Shown one piece after another: positions 24,334 to 33,540 of a stretch of 52,107 nt of DNA (the first letter of the stretch is position 1; each line of letters starts with the position of its first letter). The DNA comes from Pseudomonas sp. RIT409. GTDB lineage: Bacteria; Pseudomonadota; Gammaproteobacteria; Pseudomonadales; Pseudomonadaceae. The DNA lies in NCBI RefSeq assembly GCF_003052515.2, contig NZ_QARE02000031.1, positions 1-52,107 of the forward strand. Reading direction: 5' to 3'. The notes beneath the pieces are model-generated. The model saw only the letters and a list, made by a program, of their open reading frames with translations, made no database searches and was not told where the DNA came from. The position numbers were made by a program, and so were the translations under genes.

Positions 24334-27300
24334 TTGTCCACACCAGGCCCCCTTTCTCCTTTGCGCTCAACTCACAGCGCGACGTCTGTGCCTTCCCGAG
24401 GCTCGCTCAAGGGCGCGCTGGCGGTGCTGGTGCTGCTGATGCTCGTGTTGCTGTTATGGCAACTGTTCGAACAGTTCCAGCAGACGCAGGAGCGGCAACA
24501 TCAGCGCAGTGTCGATTACAGCATTCAACTGGCCGACCGGTTGAGTTTGAACATGGCGCTCAATGCCCAAGTGGCCCTCAACGTGCTGGATGACGCAAAA
24601 AGCCGCGTACAGGGCTCGGTCCTGACCCCCTCCACACTCGACCGCCTGCGCCAGGCGATGCCAGGCTTGCTCAGCGTAGCGTGGCTGGACGAAAACGCTC
24701 AGGTGTTGGCCGACAGCGCGTCCGGCAGTCCGGATGCCGACTTTTTGGCTCAACAGCATGAGCGGATCGGTGGGCGTACCTACTATTACGCCGACGCGCC
24801 TGACGGTTCGCTGTTCTATCTCTTCGTCCGCCAGTCCGGCAGCGACGCCGAGCGCTACTGGGCCATCCGCTTGAGCCCTCAGGCGCTGAAGTCCCTGACG
24901 CGGGAAAGCGATCAGGACTATAAAGCCGTCTGGCAGTTGGAAAACCGCACGACTCAGCAGGTGGTGTACCGGGGCAATGCCGATGACGAAGCGTCGGCCA
25001 GCGGCGACATTCAGACCCTGTTGCTCGAACCGCTGACCAACAGCGACTGGCAACTGCGCGGGCTGTTCGACAGTACGAAGGTGCGCCAGGCGCTGATCGC
25101 CCCGTTGATCGGCAAATGCCTGATCGCGCTGGTGTGCTCCATTCTGCCTTTGCTCGCATTGCGCAGCCTGCACCGTCGGCAGTTGCAATTGCATGAAAGC
25201 CGTCGGCGCTACAAGGACATTTTCGAAGGCACCGGCGTGGCGCTGTGTGTGCTCGACCTGTCCGGCCTGACGGCCTACCTCAGGCACCTGCAACTGAACA
25301 GCAGCGCAGACCTGCACCGGCGCTTGCTCAATCACCCGGACCAGCTCAAACCGCTGCTGCATCAATTGCGCATCACGGAGGTCAACCAGGTGGCCGCCGG
25401 CCTGCTGCGGGCCGAATCCGCCGAGCAGGTCTGGCAACAACTGATCGAGGGCTGCCCGCGTGCTCGCCAGGGCATCGGCGTGCAGTTGATCGGCGCGGTG
25501 CTCGATGGCCTACCGCAACTCGAGCTGGAAATCGTGCTACCCGACGCTCAGGGCAATGATCAGCACCTCTGGCTGGTGGTACGTCTGCCCGAGCAACCGG
25601 AAGACTTCAATGCCGTCATTCTCAACATCAATGATGTGACCAACCGCAAGCAGACCGAACTGGCATTGCAAGAGCGCGAGAGCTTCTGGTCGGAAGTGGT
25701 ACAAACGGTACCCGACCACTTGTACGTTCAGGACGTCGCCACGCGGCGCATGCTTTACAGCAACCATCATCTGGGGCATTCGCTGGGCTACAGCAAGGAA
25801 GACGTCGAGCAGATGGGCGAATACTTCTGGGAGATCCTGCTGCACCCGGATGACGCCGAAGCGTACGAACGCCTGCGCCTGATGCGCAGCGAAGACAACC
25901 GCAGCGACCTGATCGAGCAACAATTGCGGTTTCGTGATCGCGGTGGTCGCTGGCGGCGTCTGGACATCCGCGAGCAAGCGTTGGCCCGCGATGAAGATGG
26001 CCGGATCACCCGGATTGTGGGGGTGGCCAAGGACATCACCGAACAAGTGGAGGCAAGCCAGTCCCTGCGTGACAGCGAACAGCGCTACCGCATGCTGGCA
26101 GAAAGCATCAGCGACGTGATTTTTTCCACCGATGCCCGGCTGCGCCCCAACTACGTCAGCCCGTCGGTCAACACCGTCTTGGGGTACAGCGCCGAGTGGA
26201 TTCTGGAGAACGGCTGGAACTCGATCATCGCCAACCCGCACCAGTTGGGAAACCTGCAAACCCTGCTGCATCGGGTCGGCAAAGCGCTGAACAAGCCCGA
26301 AACGCTGGCGCAATTGCGCAGCGAGGTACCGACTCAACTCTTCCTCTTCGACTGCCTGCGCGCGGATGGGCGCAAGATCCCCGTCGAGCTACGGCTGGTG
26401 CTGGTGTGGGACGACTCGGGCGCCTTCGAGGGCATTCTGGGCGTGGGTCGTGACATCAGTCAGCAACGCCGTGCAGAAAAAGACCTGCGCATGGCGGCCA
26501 CGGTCTTCGAGCACTCGACGTCGGCCATTCTGATCACGGACCCCGCCGGCTACATCGTGCAGGCCAACGACGCCTTCAGCCGGGTCAGCGGCTATGCGGT
26601 TTCCCAAGTCCTCGATCAGTTGCCGATGATGTTGACGGTCGAGAACCAACAGGAAGCCCACATGGGTTACATCCTCAAGCAACTGCATCAGCGCGGCAGT
26701 TGGGAGGGCGAACTGTGGTTAAAGCGCCGAGACGGCGAGCATTACCCAGCGTGGGTCGGCATTACTGCCGTGCTCGACGATGAGGGCGACCTGGCCAGTT
26801 ACGTGTGTTTCTTCAGTGACATCAGCGAACGCAAAGCCAGCGAGCAGCGCATTCATCGCCTCGCCTATTACGACGCCTTGACGCATCTGCCCAACCGCAC
26901 CTTGTTCCAGGACCGTCTGCACACCGCCCTGCAACACGCCGAGCGGCAGAACGCCTGGGTTGTGCTGATGTTTCTCGATCTGGACCGTTTCAAACCGATC
27001 AACGACTCGCTGGGCCACGCCGCCGGCGACCGCATGCTCAAGGAAATGGCCTCGCGGCTGCTGGAGTGCGTTACCGAAGACGATACCGTGGCGCGCATGG
27101 GCGGCGATGAGTTCACCCTCCTCCTGCAACCCGGCGCCACGCAGCAAGCGGCGCTGACCCGTGCCATCCATGTCGCCGAGCAGATCCTGGCCAGCCTGGT
27201 GAAGCCGTTCGTACTCGAAGGTCGGGAATTCTTTGTCACTGCCAGCATTGGCATCGCCCTCAGTCCTCAGGATGGCCATGAACTGAGCCAGTTGATGAAG

Positions 27301-28173
27301 AACGCCGACACGGCCATGTACCACGCCAAAGAGCGCGGCAAGAACAACTTCCAGTTCTACCAGGCGGACATGAACGCCAGCGCGCTGGAGCGCCTGGAAC
27401 TGGAGAGCGATTTGCGTCATGCACTTGAGCAAAAAGAGTTCACCCTGTTCTACCAGCCGCAGTTCAGCGGCGACGGCAAGCGGCTGACCGGCACCGAGGC
27501 CCTGTTGCGCTGGCGTCATCCTCGTCGCGGGCTGGTCCCCCCTGGGGATTTCATTCCCGTCTTGGAAGAGCTGGGCCTGGTGGTGGAAGTCGGCGAATGG
27601 GTGCTCAAGGAAGCGTGCCGTCAGTTGCGCGAATGGCATCAGGCCAAGGTGCGGGTGCCGAAAGTGTCGGTCAACATTTCCGCGCGGCAGTTCTCCGATG
27701 GGCAGTTGGGTACGCGCATTGCCAATATCCTCCAGGAGACTGGCCTGCCCCCTGCCTGCCTGGAGCTGGAATTGACCGAAAGTATTTTGATGCGCGAGGT
27801 CAGCGAAGCGATGCAGATCCTCGATGGCCTCAAACGCCTGGGGTTGAGCATTGCCGTAGACGACTTCGGCACCGGCTATTCGTCGCTCAACTACCTCAAG
27901 CAATTCCCTATCGATGTCTTGAAGATCGACCGCACCTTCGTCGACGGCCTGCCGTCCGGCGAGCAGGATGCCCAGATCGCCCGAGCCATTATCGCAATGG
28001 CCCATAGCCTTAACCTGGCCGTGATCGCCGAAGGGGTGGAAACCCACGAGCAACTGGACTTCCTGCGCGAACACGGATGCGACGAAGTGCAGGGCTACCT
28101 TTTCGGCCGCCCGATGCCCGCGACACGGTTCGAAGCGCAGTTCAGCAATGACACGCTCTTCATGATTGATTGA
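24334..28173 (+). CDS. morA: MorA-like membrane GGDEF/EAL c-di-GMP enzyme with four PAS domains
   Basis: A 1279-residue protein: membrane helix about 27-44, periplasmic sensor about 45-255, second helix about 256-277, PAS-like regions about 291-434, 452-570, 584-710 and 722-832, GGDEF about 842-1010, EAL about 1022-1270. GGDEF is intact (923-927), but the inhibitory-site Arg expected at 914 is Thr (TEDD), so product inhibition may be lost. EALLRW (1055), ELTES, DDFGTGYSS and KIDRTFVDGL indicate an intact phosphodiesterase site. Placement directly before glyA matches P. aeruginosa morA, a motility and biofilm timing regulator. The start is a TTG with AGGA upstream. Confidence 0.9.
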   Translation: MSTPGPLSPLRSTHSATSVPSRGSLKGALAVLVLLMLVLLLWQLFEQFQQTQERQHQRSVDYSIQLADRLSLNMALNAQVALNVLDDAKSRVQGSVLTPSTLDRLRQAMPGLLSVAWLDENAQVLADSASGSPDADFLAQQHERIGGRTYYYADAPDGSLFYLFVRQSGSDAERYWAIRLSPQALKSLTRESDQDYKAVWQLENRTTQQVVYRGNADDEASASGDIQTLLLEPLTNSDWQLRGLFDSTKVRQALIAPLIGKCLIALVCSILPLLALRSLHRRQLQLHESRRRYKDIFEGTGVALCVLDLSGLTAYLRHLQLNSSADLHRRLLNHPDQLKPLLHQLRITEVNQVAAGLLRAESAEQVWQQLIEGCPRARQGIGVQLIGAVLDGLPQLELEIVLPDAQGNDQHLWLVVRLPEQPEDFNAVILNINDVTNRKQTELALQERESFWSEVVQTVPDHLYVQDVATRRMLYSNHHLGHSLGYSKEDVEQMGEYFWEILLHPDDAEAYERLRLMRSEDNRSDLIEQQLRFRDRGGRWRRLDIREQALARDEDGRITRIVGVAKDITEQVEASQSLRDSEQRYRMLAESISDVIFSTDARLRPNYVSPSVNTVLGYSAEWILENGWNSIIANPHQLGNLQTLLHRVGKALNKPETLAQLRSEVPTQLFLFDCLRADGRKIPVELRLVLVWDDSGAFEGILGVGRDISQQRRAEKDLRMAATVFEHSTSAILITDPAGYIVQANDAFSRVSGYAVSQVLDQLPMMLTVENQQEAHMGYILKQLHQRGSWEGELWLKRRDGEHYPAWVGITAVLDDEGDLASYVCFFSDISERKASEQRIHRLAYYDALTHLPNRTLFQDRLHTALQHAERQNAWVVLMFLDLDRFKPINDSLGHAAGDRMLKEMASRLLECVTEDDTVARMGGDEFTLLLQPGATQQAALTRAIHVAEQILASLVKPFVLEGREFFVTASIGIALSPQDGHELSQLMKNADTAMYHAKERGKNNFQFYQADMNASALERLELESDLRHALEQKEFTLFYQPQFSGDGKRLTGTEALLRWRHPRRGLVPPGDFIPVLEELGLVVEVGEWVLKEACRQLREWHQAKVRVPKVSVNISARQFSDGQLGTRIANILQETGLPPACLELELTESILMREVSEAMQILDGLKRLGLSIAVDDFGTGYSSLNYLKQFPIDVLKIDRTFVDGLPSGEQDAQIARAIIAMAHSLNLAVIAEGVETHEQLDFLREHGCDEVQGYLFGRPMPATRFEAQFSNDTLFMID

Positions 28174-28217
28174 TACGGCAGGGGCGCCGCCAAACCCGCT
28201 GACTCGCCGCATTGCGT

Positions 28218-28306
28218 TGCAGGAGCGCGCTTGCCCGCGACGACTTTTGTACAACCGACACGGGTGCCGGGTGCAAAAACGTATCGCGGGCAAGCGCGCT
28301 CCTACA
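28218..28306. repeat. REPIN 1 (paired inverted REP sequences)
   Basis: Left arm GGAGCGCGCTTGCCCGCGA (to 28240) and right arm TCGCGGGCAAGCGCGCTCC (from 28284) are exact complements around a 43-bp spacer. Such REP doublets are mobilised by RAYT transposases in Pseudomonas. No RAYT gene is in the window. Confidence 0.9.
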
Positions 28307-28409
28307 GGTGTCGGGTCAGGCTGGATGAAGACAGGTCGTCTGCGGCATGACCGCCTTTCAACTGATTGATGCGGCAGGGGCGCCGCCAAACCCGCTCACC
28401 GCATTGCAT

Positions 28410-28500
28410 TGTAGGAGCGCGCTTGCCCGCGAAGACTTTTGTACAACCGACACGGGTGTGCCGGGTGCAAGAACGTATCGCGGGCAAGCGCGCTCCTACA
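28410..28500. repeat. REPIN 2
   Basis: Same arms as REPIN 1, with the fuller outer sequence TGTAGGAGCGCGC / GCGCGCTCCTACA. Its spacer is nearly identical to that of REPIN 1 because both belong to the 196-bp duplication. Confidence 0.9.
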
Positions 28501-28621
28501 GGTGTCGAGTCAGACTGGATGAAGACAGCTCGTCTGGGGCATGACCGCCTTTCATATGCCATCTAAAAGCCGATGAGTTAGAATGCCCCCCTTTTCAACT
28601 GCCCGATCCCCGAGGACCGCC

Positions 28622-29875
28622 ATGTTCAGCCGTCATTTGACTATCGCCAAGTACGACTCCGACCTGTTTGCCGCTATGGAGCAAGAAGCCAAGCGCCAGG
28701 AAGAGCACATCGAGCTGATCGCCTCGGAAAACTACACCAGCCCGGCCGTGATGGAAGCGCAGGGCTCGGTCTTGACCAACAAGTACGCCGAAGGCTACCC
28801 AGGCAAGCGTTACTACGGTGGTTGCGAATACGTCGACATCGTCGAACAACTGGCCATCGACCGCGCCAAGGAGCTGTTCGGCGCCGATTACGCCAACGTA
28901 CAGCCGCACGCAGGTTCCCAGGCCAACAGCGCCGTCTATCTGGCGCTGCTGAACGCAGGCGACACCATTCTGGGCATGAGCCTGGCCCACGGTGGTCACC
29001 TGACCCACGGCGCCAGCGTTTCCTCGTCCGGCAAGCTGTACAACGCGGTGCAGTATGGTATCGATGGCAATGGCCTGATCGACTACGACGAAGTCGAGCG
29101 CTTGGCCGTCGAGCACAAGCCCAAGATGATCGTGGCCGGTTTCTCGGCGTATTCGCAGGTCCTGGATTTCGCCCGCTTCCGCGCCATCGCTGACAAAGTC
29201 GGCGCTTACCTGTTCGTCGATATGGCTCACGTTGCCGGCCTGGTTGCTGCGGGTGTCTACCCCAATCCGGTGCCGTTCGCCGACGTCGTCACCACCACCA
29301 CTCACAAGACCCTGCGCGGCCCACGTGGCGGCTTGATCCTGGCGCGCGCCAACGCCGACATCGAGAAAAAACTGAACTCTGCCGTTTTCCCTGGCGGTCA
29401 AGGCGGCCCGCTGGAGCACGTCATCGCTGCCAAGGCGATCTGCTTCAAGGAAGCGCTGCAGCCTGAGTTCAAGGCTTACCAGCAACAAGTGGTGAAGAAC
29501 GCCAAGGCCATGGCTGCCGTCTTCATCGAGCGTGGCTTCGACGTCGTCTCGGGCGGCACCGAAAACCACTTGTTCCTGCTGTCCCTGATCAAACAGGACA
29601 TCTCCGGTAAAGACGCCGACGCCGCGCTGGGTCGCGCTTTCATCACCGTGAACAAGAACTCCGTGCCAAACGACCCACGCTCCCCGTTCGTCACCTCCGG
29701 CCTGCGCTTCGGCACCCCGGCTGTGACCACTCGCGGCTTCAAGGAAGCAGAGTGCAAGGAACTGGCGGGCTGGATCTGCGACATCCTGGCTGACCTGAAC
29801 AACGAAGCGGTGATCGACGCCGTCCGTGAGAAGGTCAAGGCCATCTGCGCCAAGCTGCCGGTTTACGGCGCCTGA
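28622..29875 (+). CDS. glyA: Serine hydroxymethyltransferase
   Basis: A 417-residue PLP enzyme interconverting serine and glycine with tetrahydrofolate, the main source of one-carbon units. Seen are IASENYTSPAV, EGYPGKRYYGGCEYVD (about 54-70), the PLP-lysine motif TTTTHKTLRGPRGG (about 223-236), and SGLRFGTPAVTTRG near the C terminus. Length is standard. GAGGA lies five bases before ATG 28622; the longer open frame from 28583 is not needed. A TAGAAT at 28579-28584 could be its -10, immediately after the tandem repeat. Confidence 0.97.
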   Translation: MFSRHLTIAKYDSDLFAAMEQEAKRQEEHIELIASENYTSPAVMEAQGSVLTNKYAEGYPGKRYYGGCEYVDIVEQLAIDRAKELFGADYANVQPHAGSQANSAVYLALLNAGDTILGMSLAHGGHLTHGASVSSSGKLYNAVQYGIDGNGLIDYDEVERLAVEHKPKMIVAGFSAYSQVLDFARFRAIADKVGAYLFVDMAHVAGLVAAGVYPNPVPFADVVTTTTHKTLRGPRGGLILARANADIEKKLNSAVFPGGQGGPLEHVIAAKAICFKEALQPEFKAYQQQVVKNAKAMAAVFIERGFDVVSGGTENHLFLLSLIKQDISGKDADAALGRAFITVNKNSVPNDPRSPFVTSGLRFGTPAVTTRGFKEAECKELAGWICDILADLNNEAVIDAVREKVKAICAKLPVYGA

Positions 29876-29895
29876 TAGCGGTTCATCGATGTCAG

Positions 29896-29924
29896 AAAGC
29901 CCGGCTCTTGAGCCGGGCTTTTTT
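29896..29924 (+). terminator. glyA terminator
   Basis: AAGCCCGGCT-CTTG-AGCCGGGCTT followed by TTTT, a 10-bp stem with a clean T run 20 bases after the glyA stop. Confidence 0.95.
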
Positions 29925-29942
29925 GTCTGAAATCTCCGCACC

Positions 29943-30031
29943 GTAGGAGCGCGCTTGCCCGCGAGACGTTTTGGTACCCGGCCCTTCGTATCGGATGTAC
30001 GAAAGTCTTCGCGGGCAAGCGCGCTCCTACA
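29943..30031. repeat. REPIN 3
   Basis: Arms GTAGGAGCGCGCTTGCCCG and CGGGCAAGCGCGCTCCTAC around a spacer unrelated to REPINs 1 and 2. It sits between the convergent ends of glyA and the COG0523 GTPase gene. Confidence 0.9.
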
Positions 30032-30039
30032 GTTAGTAG

Positions 30040-31032
30040 TTACTCTGCTGAAACGCCGGCAAAGCCTTCCCGGATCTTTTGCTCCGGCAATTCGTCGGCG
30101 ATGAACACGATGACGCTCTCGCGCTTCTCGGCCGGCCCCCACTCCACATCGAAATCGAAGCCGTATAACTTCAGCACGCCCTGAAACACCAACTTGCGGT
30201 CCTCGCCAGCAATGTTCAGCACGCCTTTATAACGCAGCAACTGCTTGCCATGGGCTTCCAGCAGCTCGTTCATGAATTCGCTGAGTTTGTCGATATCAAG
30301 CGCCTTGTCGCTGCGCAGGACCACGCTGCTGATGCGGTCGATGGAACGCCCTGCCGGGGCTGCTGGGCGCAGCACCATACCGCCCACGTCTGCATTCAAG
30401 TTGAAGCCACGGACATCGAGCAACTCGGCGAGGTCAATGCGGCCGTGCTCGACCACGCGGATCGGTGCTCGGCGGTTGATTCGGGTCAGGCGCTCGCTCA
30501 GGGCGTCGAAGGCAGAACGATCCACCAGATCGGTCTTGCTCACCAGCAGCCGGTCAGCGAAACCGATCTGGGCCTGGGCAATGGTCTGCTCCAGGTGGGT
30601 TTGCGCGTGAGCCGCGTCCACCAGGGTGATGATCCCGTCGAGGATGTAACGCTCGCGCAACTCTTCGTCGATGAAGAACGTCTGGGCCACTGGCGCAGGG
30701 TCAGCCAGCCCGGTGCACTCGATCACCAGCCGATCGAAGGCGATTTCGCCACTGTCCAGCCGCTCCAGCAGCAGGTACAGCGCGCGGGTCAGGTCGGTGT
30801 GGATGGTGCAGCACACGCAGCCGTTGGACAGCGTCATGACCTGCACGGGTTCGCCACCCAACAACTGGGTATCGATCCCGGCATCGCTGAATTCGTTTTC
30901 GATCACGGCGATTTTCAGGCCGTGCTCCTCCTTGAGCAGGTGACGCAGCAACGTGGTCTTGCCCGCGCCGAGAAAGCCACTCAGGACGGTGACAGGGATG
31001 GGATTGAGCAAACAGAAATCTCCAGCACACAT
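30040..31032 (-). CDS. COG0523 GTPase (YjiA/CobW family metallochaperone-like)
   Basis: A 330-residue SIMIBI GTPase. Walker A GFLGAGKTT (about 19-27), the metal-binding CxCC in NGCVCC (72-75), Walker B ECTGLADP and the guanine-specificity motif SKTD are followed by a CobW C-terminal domain (about 230-325). Members bind Zn, Co or Ni, and YjiA-like ones are encoded with BtsT/CstA transporters. Here it is third after cstA and ybdD. A TTG at 31011 with GGAG eight bases upstream is a plausible alternative start giving 323 residues. REPIN 4 separates it from ybdD. Confidence 0.88.
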   Translation of the reverse strand: MCAGDFCLLNPIPVTVLSGFLGAGKTTLLRHLLKEEHGLKIAVIENEFSDAGIDTQLLGGEPVQVMTLSNGCVCCTIHTDLTRALYLLLERLDSGEIAFDRLVIECTGLADPAPVAQTFFIDEELRERYILDGIITLVDAAHAQTHLEQTIAQAQIGFADRLLVSKTDLVDRSAFDALSERLTRINRRAPIRVVEHGRIDLAELLDVRGFNLNADVGGMVLRPAAPAGRSIDRISSVVLRSDKALDIDKLSEFMNELLEAHGKQLLRYKGVLNIAGEDRKLVFQGVLKLYGFDFDVEWGPAEKRESVIVFIADELPEQKIREGFAGVSAE

Positions 31033-31040
31033 GAATACCT

Positions 31041-31128
31041 GCAGGAACGCGCTTGCCCGCGACCTACGGCGCGTCACCGACATTCGTCGTTTGACACTAC
31101 GCAAATCGCGGGCAAGCGCGCTCCTACA
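31041..31128. repeat. REPIN 4
   Basis: Left arm GGAACGCGCTTGCCCGCGA (one change from the others) and right arm TCGCGGGCAAGCGCGCTCC with an unrelated spacer. It lies inside the cstA-ybdD-GTPase operon, nine bases upstream of the GTPase start, where its hairpin could lower expression of the last gene. Confidence 0.9.
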
Positions 31129-31148
31129 AACGAAAACGCATCAGCCGA

Positions 31149-31346
31149 TCAACAACACTTAGGCCCGCCCTTGCCGCCGTAACGCGCATCCTGGCGTTCC
31201 CGAAAGAACGCCTCGTACGACATCACCGGCTTGTCCGGGTGCTTGGTCTGCATATGTTCGACGTAGATGTCGTAATCCGGCATGCCGACCATCAGGCGCG
31301 CGGCCTGCCCCAGATACTTACCCAGACGGCTCAGGTCATTGAACAT
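31149..31346 (-). CDS. ybdD: YbdD/YjiX-type small protein (DUF466)
   Basis: A 65-residue protein with the family pattern LGKYLGQAARLMVGMPDYDIYVEHMQ (about 8-32), HPDKPVMSYEAFFRERQDARYGG and a Cys-rich end (KCC). These proteins are encoded directly after CstA/BtsT transporters in many proteobacteria and are thought to assist the transporter; the biochemical role is unknown. It starts 26 bp after cstA with GAGGAG upstream, so the two are co-transcribed. Confidence 0.93.
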   Translation of the reverse strand: MFNDLSRLGKYLGQAARLMVGMPDYDIYVEHMQTKHPDKPVMSYEAFFRERQDARYGGKGGPKCC

Positions 31347-31372
31347 ACACAGCTCCTCGCTTCAGGGCGAAC

Positions 31373-33442
31373 TCAATGGGTTTTCGGGAACGCTTGGAAA
31401 GGCGCTTCCTTGTCGCTGCGTTCTTTCTTGACCCAGGCGGCGCGACCGACCTTGATTGCATAGAACAGGATGCTCAATACCACGAACAAGAACAGGACGG
31501 TCAGCGCCGCGTTGGTGTACGCGTTGAAAATCACGTGCTGCATCTGCTCCATGGATTTGGCCGGTGCCAATACCTGCCCCGCTTCCGCCGCCGTGCTGTA
31601 TTTCTTGGCCAAGGCCAGGAAGCCAACGGCAGGGCTTGGATCGAACAGCTTGATCAAGCCTGCAGTCACGGTACAGATCAGCAGCCACGAGGCTGGCAGG
31701 ATGGTGACCCACGCGTACTGCTGACGCTTCATCTTGATCAGCACGACCGTCGCCAGCATCAATGCGATCCCGGCCAGCATCTGGTTGGAGATCCCAAACA
31801 GCGGCCAGAGGGTGTTGATGCCGCCCAGCGGATCGATCACGCCTTGGTACAGCAGGTAACCCCACAGCGCCACGCACCCACCCGTGCCGATGGCGTTGGC
31901 AGCCCAGGACTCGGTCCGTTTCAGCGCGGGCACGAAGCTGCCCAGCAAGTCTTGCAGCATGAAACGACCGGCGCGAGTCCCGGCGTCGACCGCCGTCAGG
32001 ATGAACAAGGCTTCAAACAGGATCGCGAAGTGGTACCAGAACGCCATGGTGTTCTGGCCAGGGAATGCCTGATGAAGGATCTGTGCGATGCCGACAGCGA
32101 GGGTCGGCGCACCACCGGCACGCGCCAGGATGGTGTTTTCACCGATGTCTTTGGCAGTCGCCACCAGTTGATCCGGCGTGATAACGAAGCCCCAACTGCT
32201 GACCATCTGCGCGACTGCGTTGACATCGGTGCCGACGATCGCTGCGGGGCTGTTCATGGCGAAGTACACGCCAGGTTCGATGACCGACGCGGCGACCATG
32301 GCCATGATGGCCACGAAGGACTCCATGAGCATGCCGCCGTAACCGATGTAACGGGCGTTGACTTCGTTATCCAGCAGTTTGGGCGTGGTGCCCGAAGAGA
32401 TCAGCGCATGGAAGCCCGAAACGGCACCGCAGGCGATGGTGATGAACAGGAACGGAAACAGGGTGCCTTTCCAGACCGGGCCGGAGCCGTCGGTGAACTG
32501 GGTCAGCGCTGGCATTTTCAGCTCGGGCGCCAGGATCAGGATACCGATGGCCAGCGCGACGATGGTGCCGATTTTGAGGAAGGTCGACAGGTAATCCCGC
32601 GGGGCGAGTACCAGCCAGACCGGCAACATGGCCGCGACGAAGCCATAGCCCACCAGCATCCAGGTGATCTGCACGCCCGTGAAGGTAAACAGCGGCGCCC
32701 ATTCCGGACTGGCTGCCACTTGGCCGCCGATCCAGATGGACACGAGCAACAGCACCACACCGATGATGGAGATTTCACCAATGCGGCCCGGGCGAATGAA
32801 GCGCATGTAAATGCCCATGAACATCGCGATCGGGATCGTCGCCATGACCGTGAACATGCCCCATGGGCTTTCGGCCAGGGCCTTGACCACGATCAGCGCC
32901 AGCACCGCGAGGATGATGATCATGATCAGGAAACAGCCGAACAGGGCAATGGTGCCGGGAATGCGGCCCATTTCCTCGCGCACCATGTCGCCCAGCGACC
33001 GGCCGTTACGACGGGTGGAAAGGAACAGGATCATGAAGTCCTGCACGGCCCCAGCGAGCACCACCCCGGCGATCAACCAGAGCGTGCCGGGCAGATAGCC
33101 CATCTGCGCCGCCAGCACCGGACCGACCAGCGGGCCTGCCCCTGCGATCGCCGCAAAGTGGTGGCCGAAGAGAATGTGTTTGTTGGTGGGAACGTAGTCC
33201 AGGCCATCATTGTTGATCACTGCCGGAGTCGCCCGGGTCGGATCGAGTTGCATGACGTGGTTGGCGATGAACAGGCTGTAGTAGCGATACGCAACCAGGT
33301 AAATGGCAACCGCGGCGACCACGATCCAAAGTGCGTTGATTGCTTCTCCCCGACGCAATGCAACTACCCCCAGGGCGCAGGCCCCAAGAATCGCAACAAT
33401 CAGCCAGGGCACATGGCGCAGCAGACTATTATTGTTTTTCAT
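31373..33442 (-). CDS. cstA: CstA/BtsT-family carbon-starvation transporter (pyruvate/peptide)
   Basis: A 689-residue inner-membrane protein with roughly 16-18 hydrophobic segments. Core landmarks are NDGLDYVPTNKHILFGHHFAAIAGAGPLVGP near residues 80-110, TRRNGRSLGDMVREEMG, and a terminal IKVGRAAWVKKERSDKE. E. coli CstA and BtsT import pyruvate; CstA was first described as a peptide transporter. The operon with ybdD and a YjiA-type GTPase matches btsT-yjiX-yjiA. A perfect dyad lies upstream (33541-33557). No LytS/LytT-type two-component pair, the E. coli btsT regulators, is in view. Confidence 0.93.
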   Translation of the reverse strand: MKNNNSLLRHVPWLIVAILGACALGVVALRRGEAINALWIVVAAVAIYLVAYRYYSLFIANHVMQLDPTRATPAVINNDGLDYVPTNKHILFGHHFAAIAGAGPLVGPVLAAQMGYLPGTLWLIAGVVLAGAVQDFMILFLSTRRNGRSLGDMVREEMGRIPGTIALFGCFLIMIIILAVLALIVVKALAESPWGMFTVMATIPIAMFMGIYMRFIRPGRIGEISIIGVVLLLVSIWIGGQVAASPEWAPLFTFTGVQITWMLVGYGFVAAMLPVWLVLAPRDYLSTFLKIGTIVALAIGILILAPELKMPALTQFTDGSGPVWKGTLFPFLFITIACGAVSGFHALISSGTTPKLLDNEVNARYIGYGGMLMESFVAIMAMVAASVIEPGVYFAMNSPAAIVGTDVNAVAQMVSSWGFVITPDQLVATAKDIGENTILARAGGAPTLAVGIAQILHQAFPGQNTMAFWYHFAILFEALFILTAVDAGTRAGRFMLQDLLGSFVPALKRTESWAANAIGTGGCVALWGYLLYQGVIDPLGGINTLWPLFGISNQMLAGIALMLATVVLIKMKRQQYAWVTILPASWLLICTVTAGLIKLFDPSPAVGFLALAKKYSTAAEAGQVLAPAKSMEQMQHVIFNAYTNAALTVLFLFVVLSILFYAIKVGRAAWVKKERSDKEAPFQAFPKTH

Positions 33443-33540
33443 TTTTTATTTCCAGCTGAGTGGACTTGTTATTTGACCAGCCTTTGGAGTTTAGCGCTGC
33501 TGAAGCGAAAGGCCACCCCCGACCATGGTCTCGCGCGGGA

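Larger units (their letters stand above)
28167..28554. repeat. 196-bp tandem duplication between morA and glyA
   Basis: Two direct copies (28167-28362 and 28363-28554) differ at scattered positions and small indels. The unit starts at TGATTGAT, which in copy 1 contains the last codon and stop of morA, continues through GCGGCAGGGGCGCCGCCAAACCCGC-type sequence, one REPIN, and ends in CATGACCGCCTTTCA. The second copy reaches to about 67 bp before the glyA start, so it may have displaced or supplied the glyA promoter. Confidence 0.9.

Noticed and set aside
28167..31128. Repeated GC-rich palindromes considered as a CRISPR array
   Set aside because: Units are paired inverted REPs with no regular repeat-spacer spacing and no cas genes; the only direct repeat is a 196-bp duplication.
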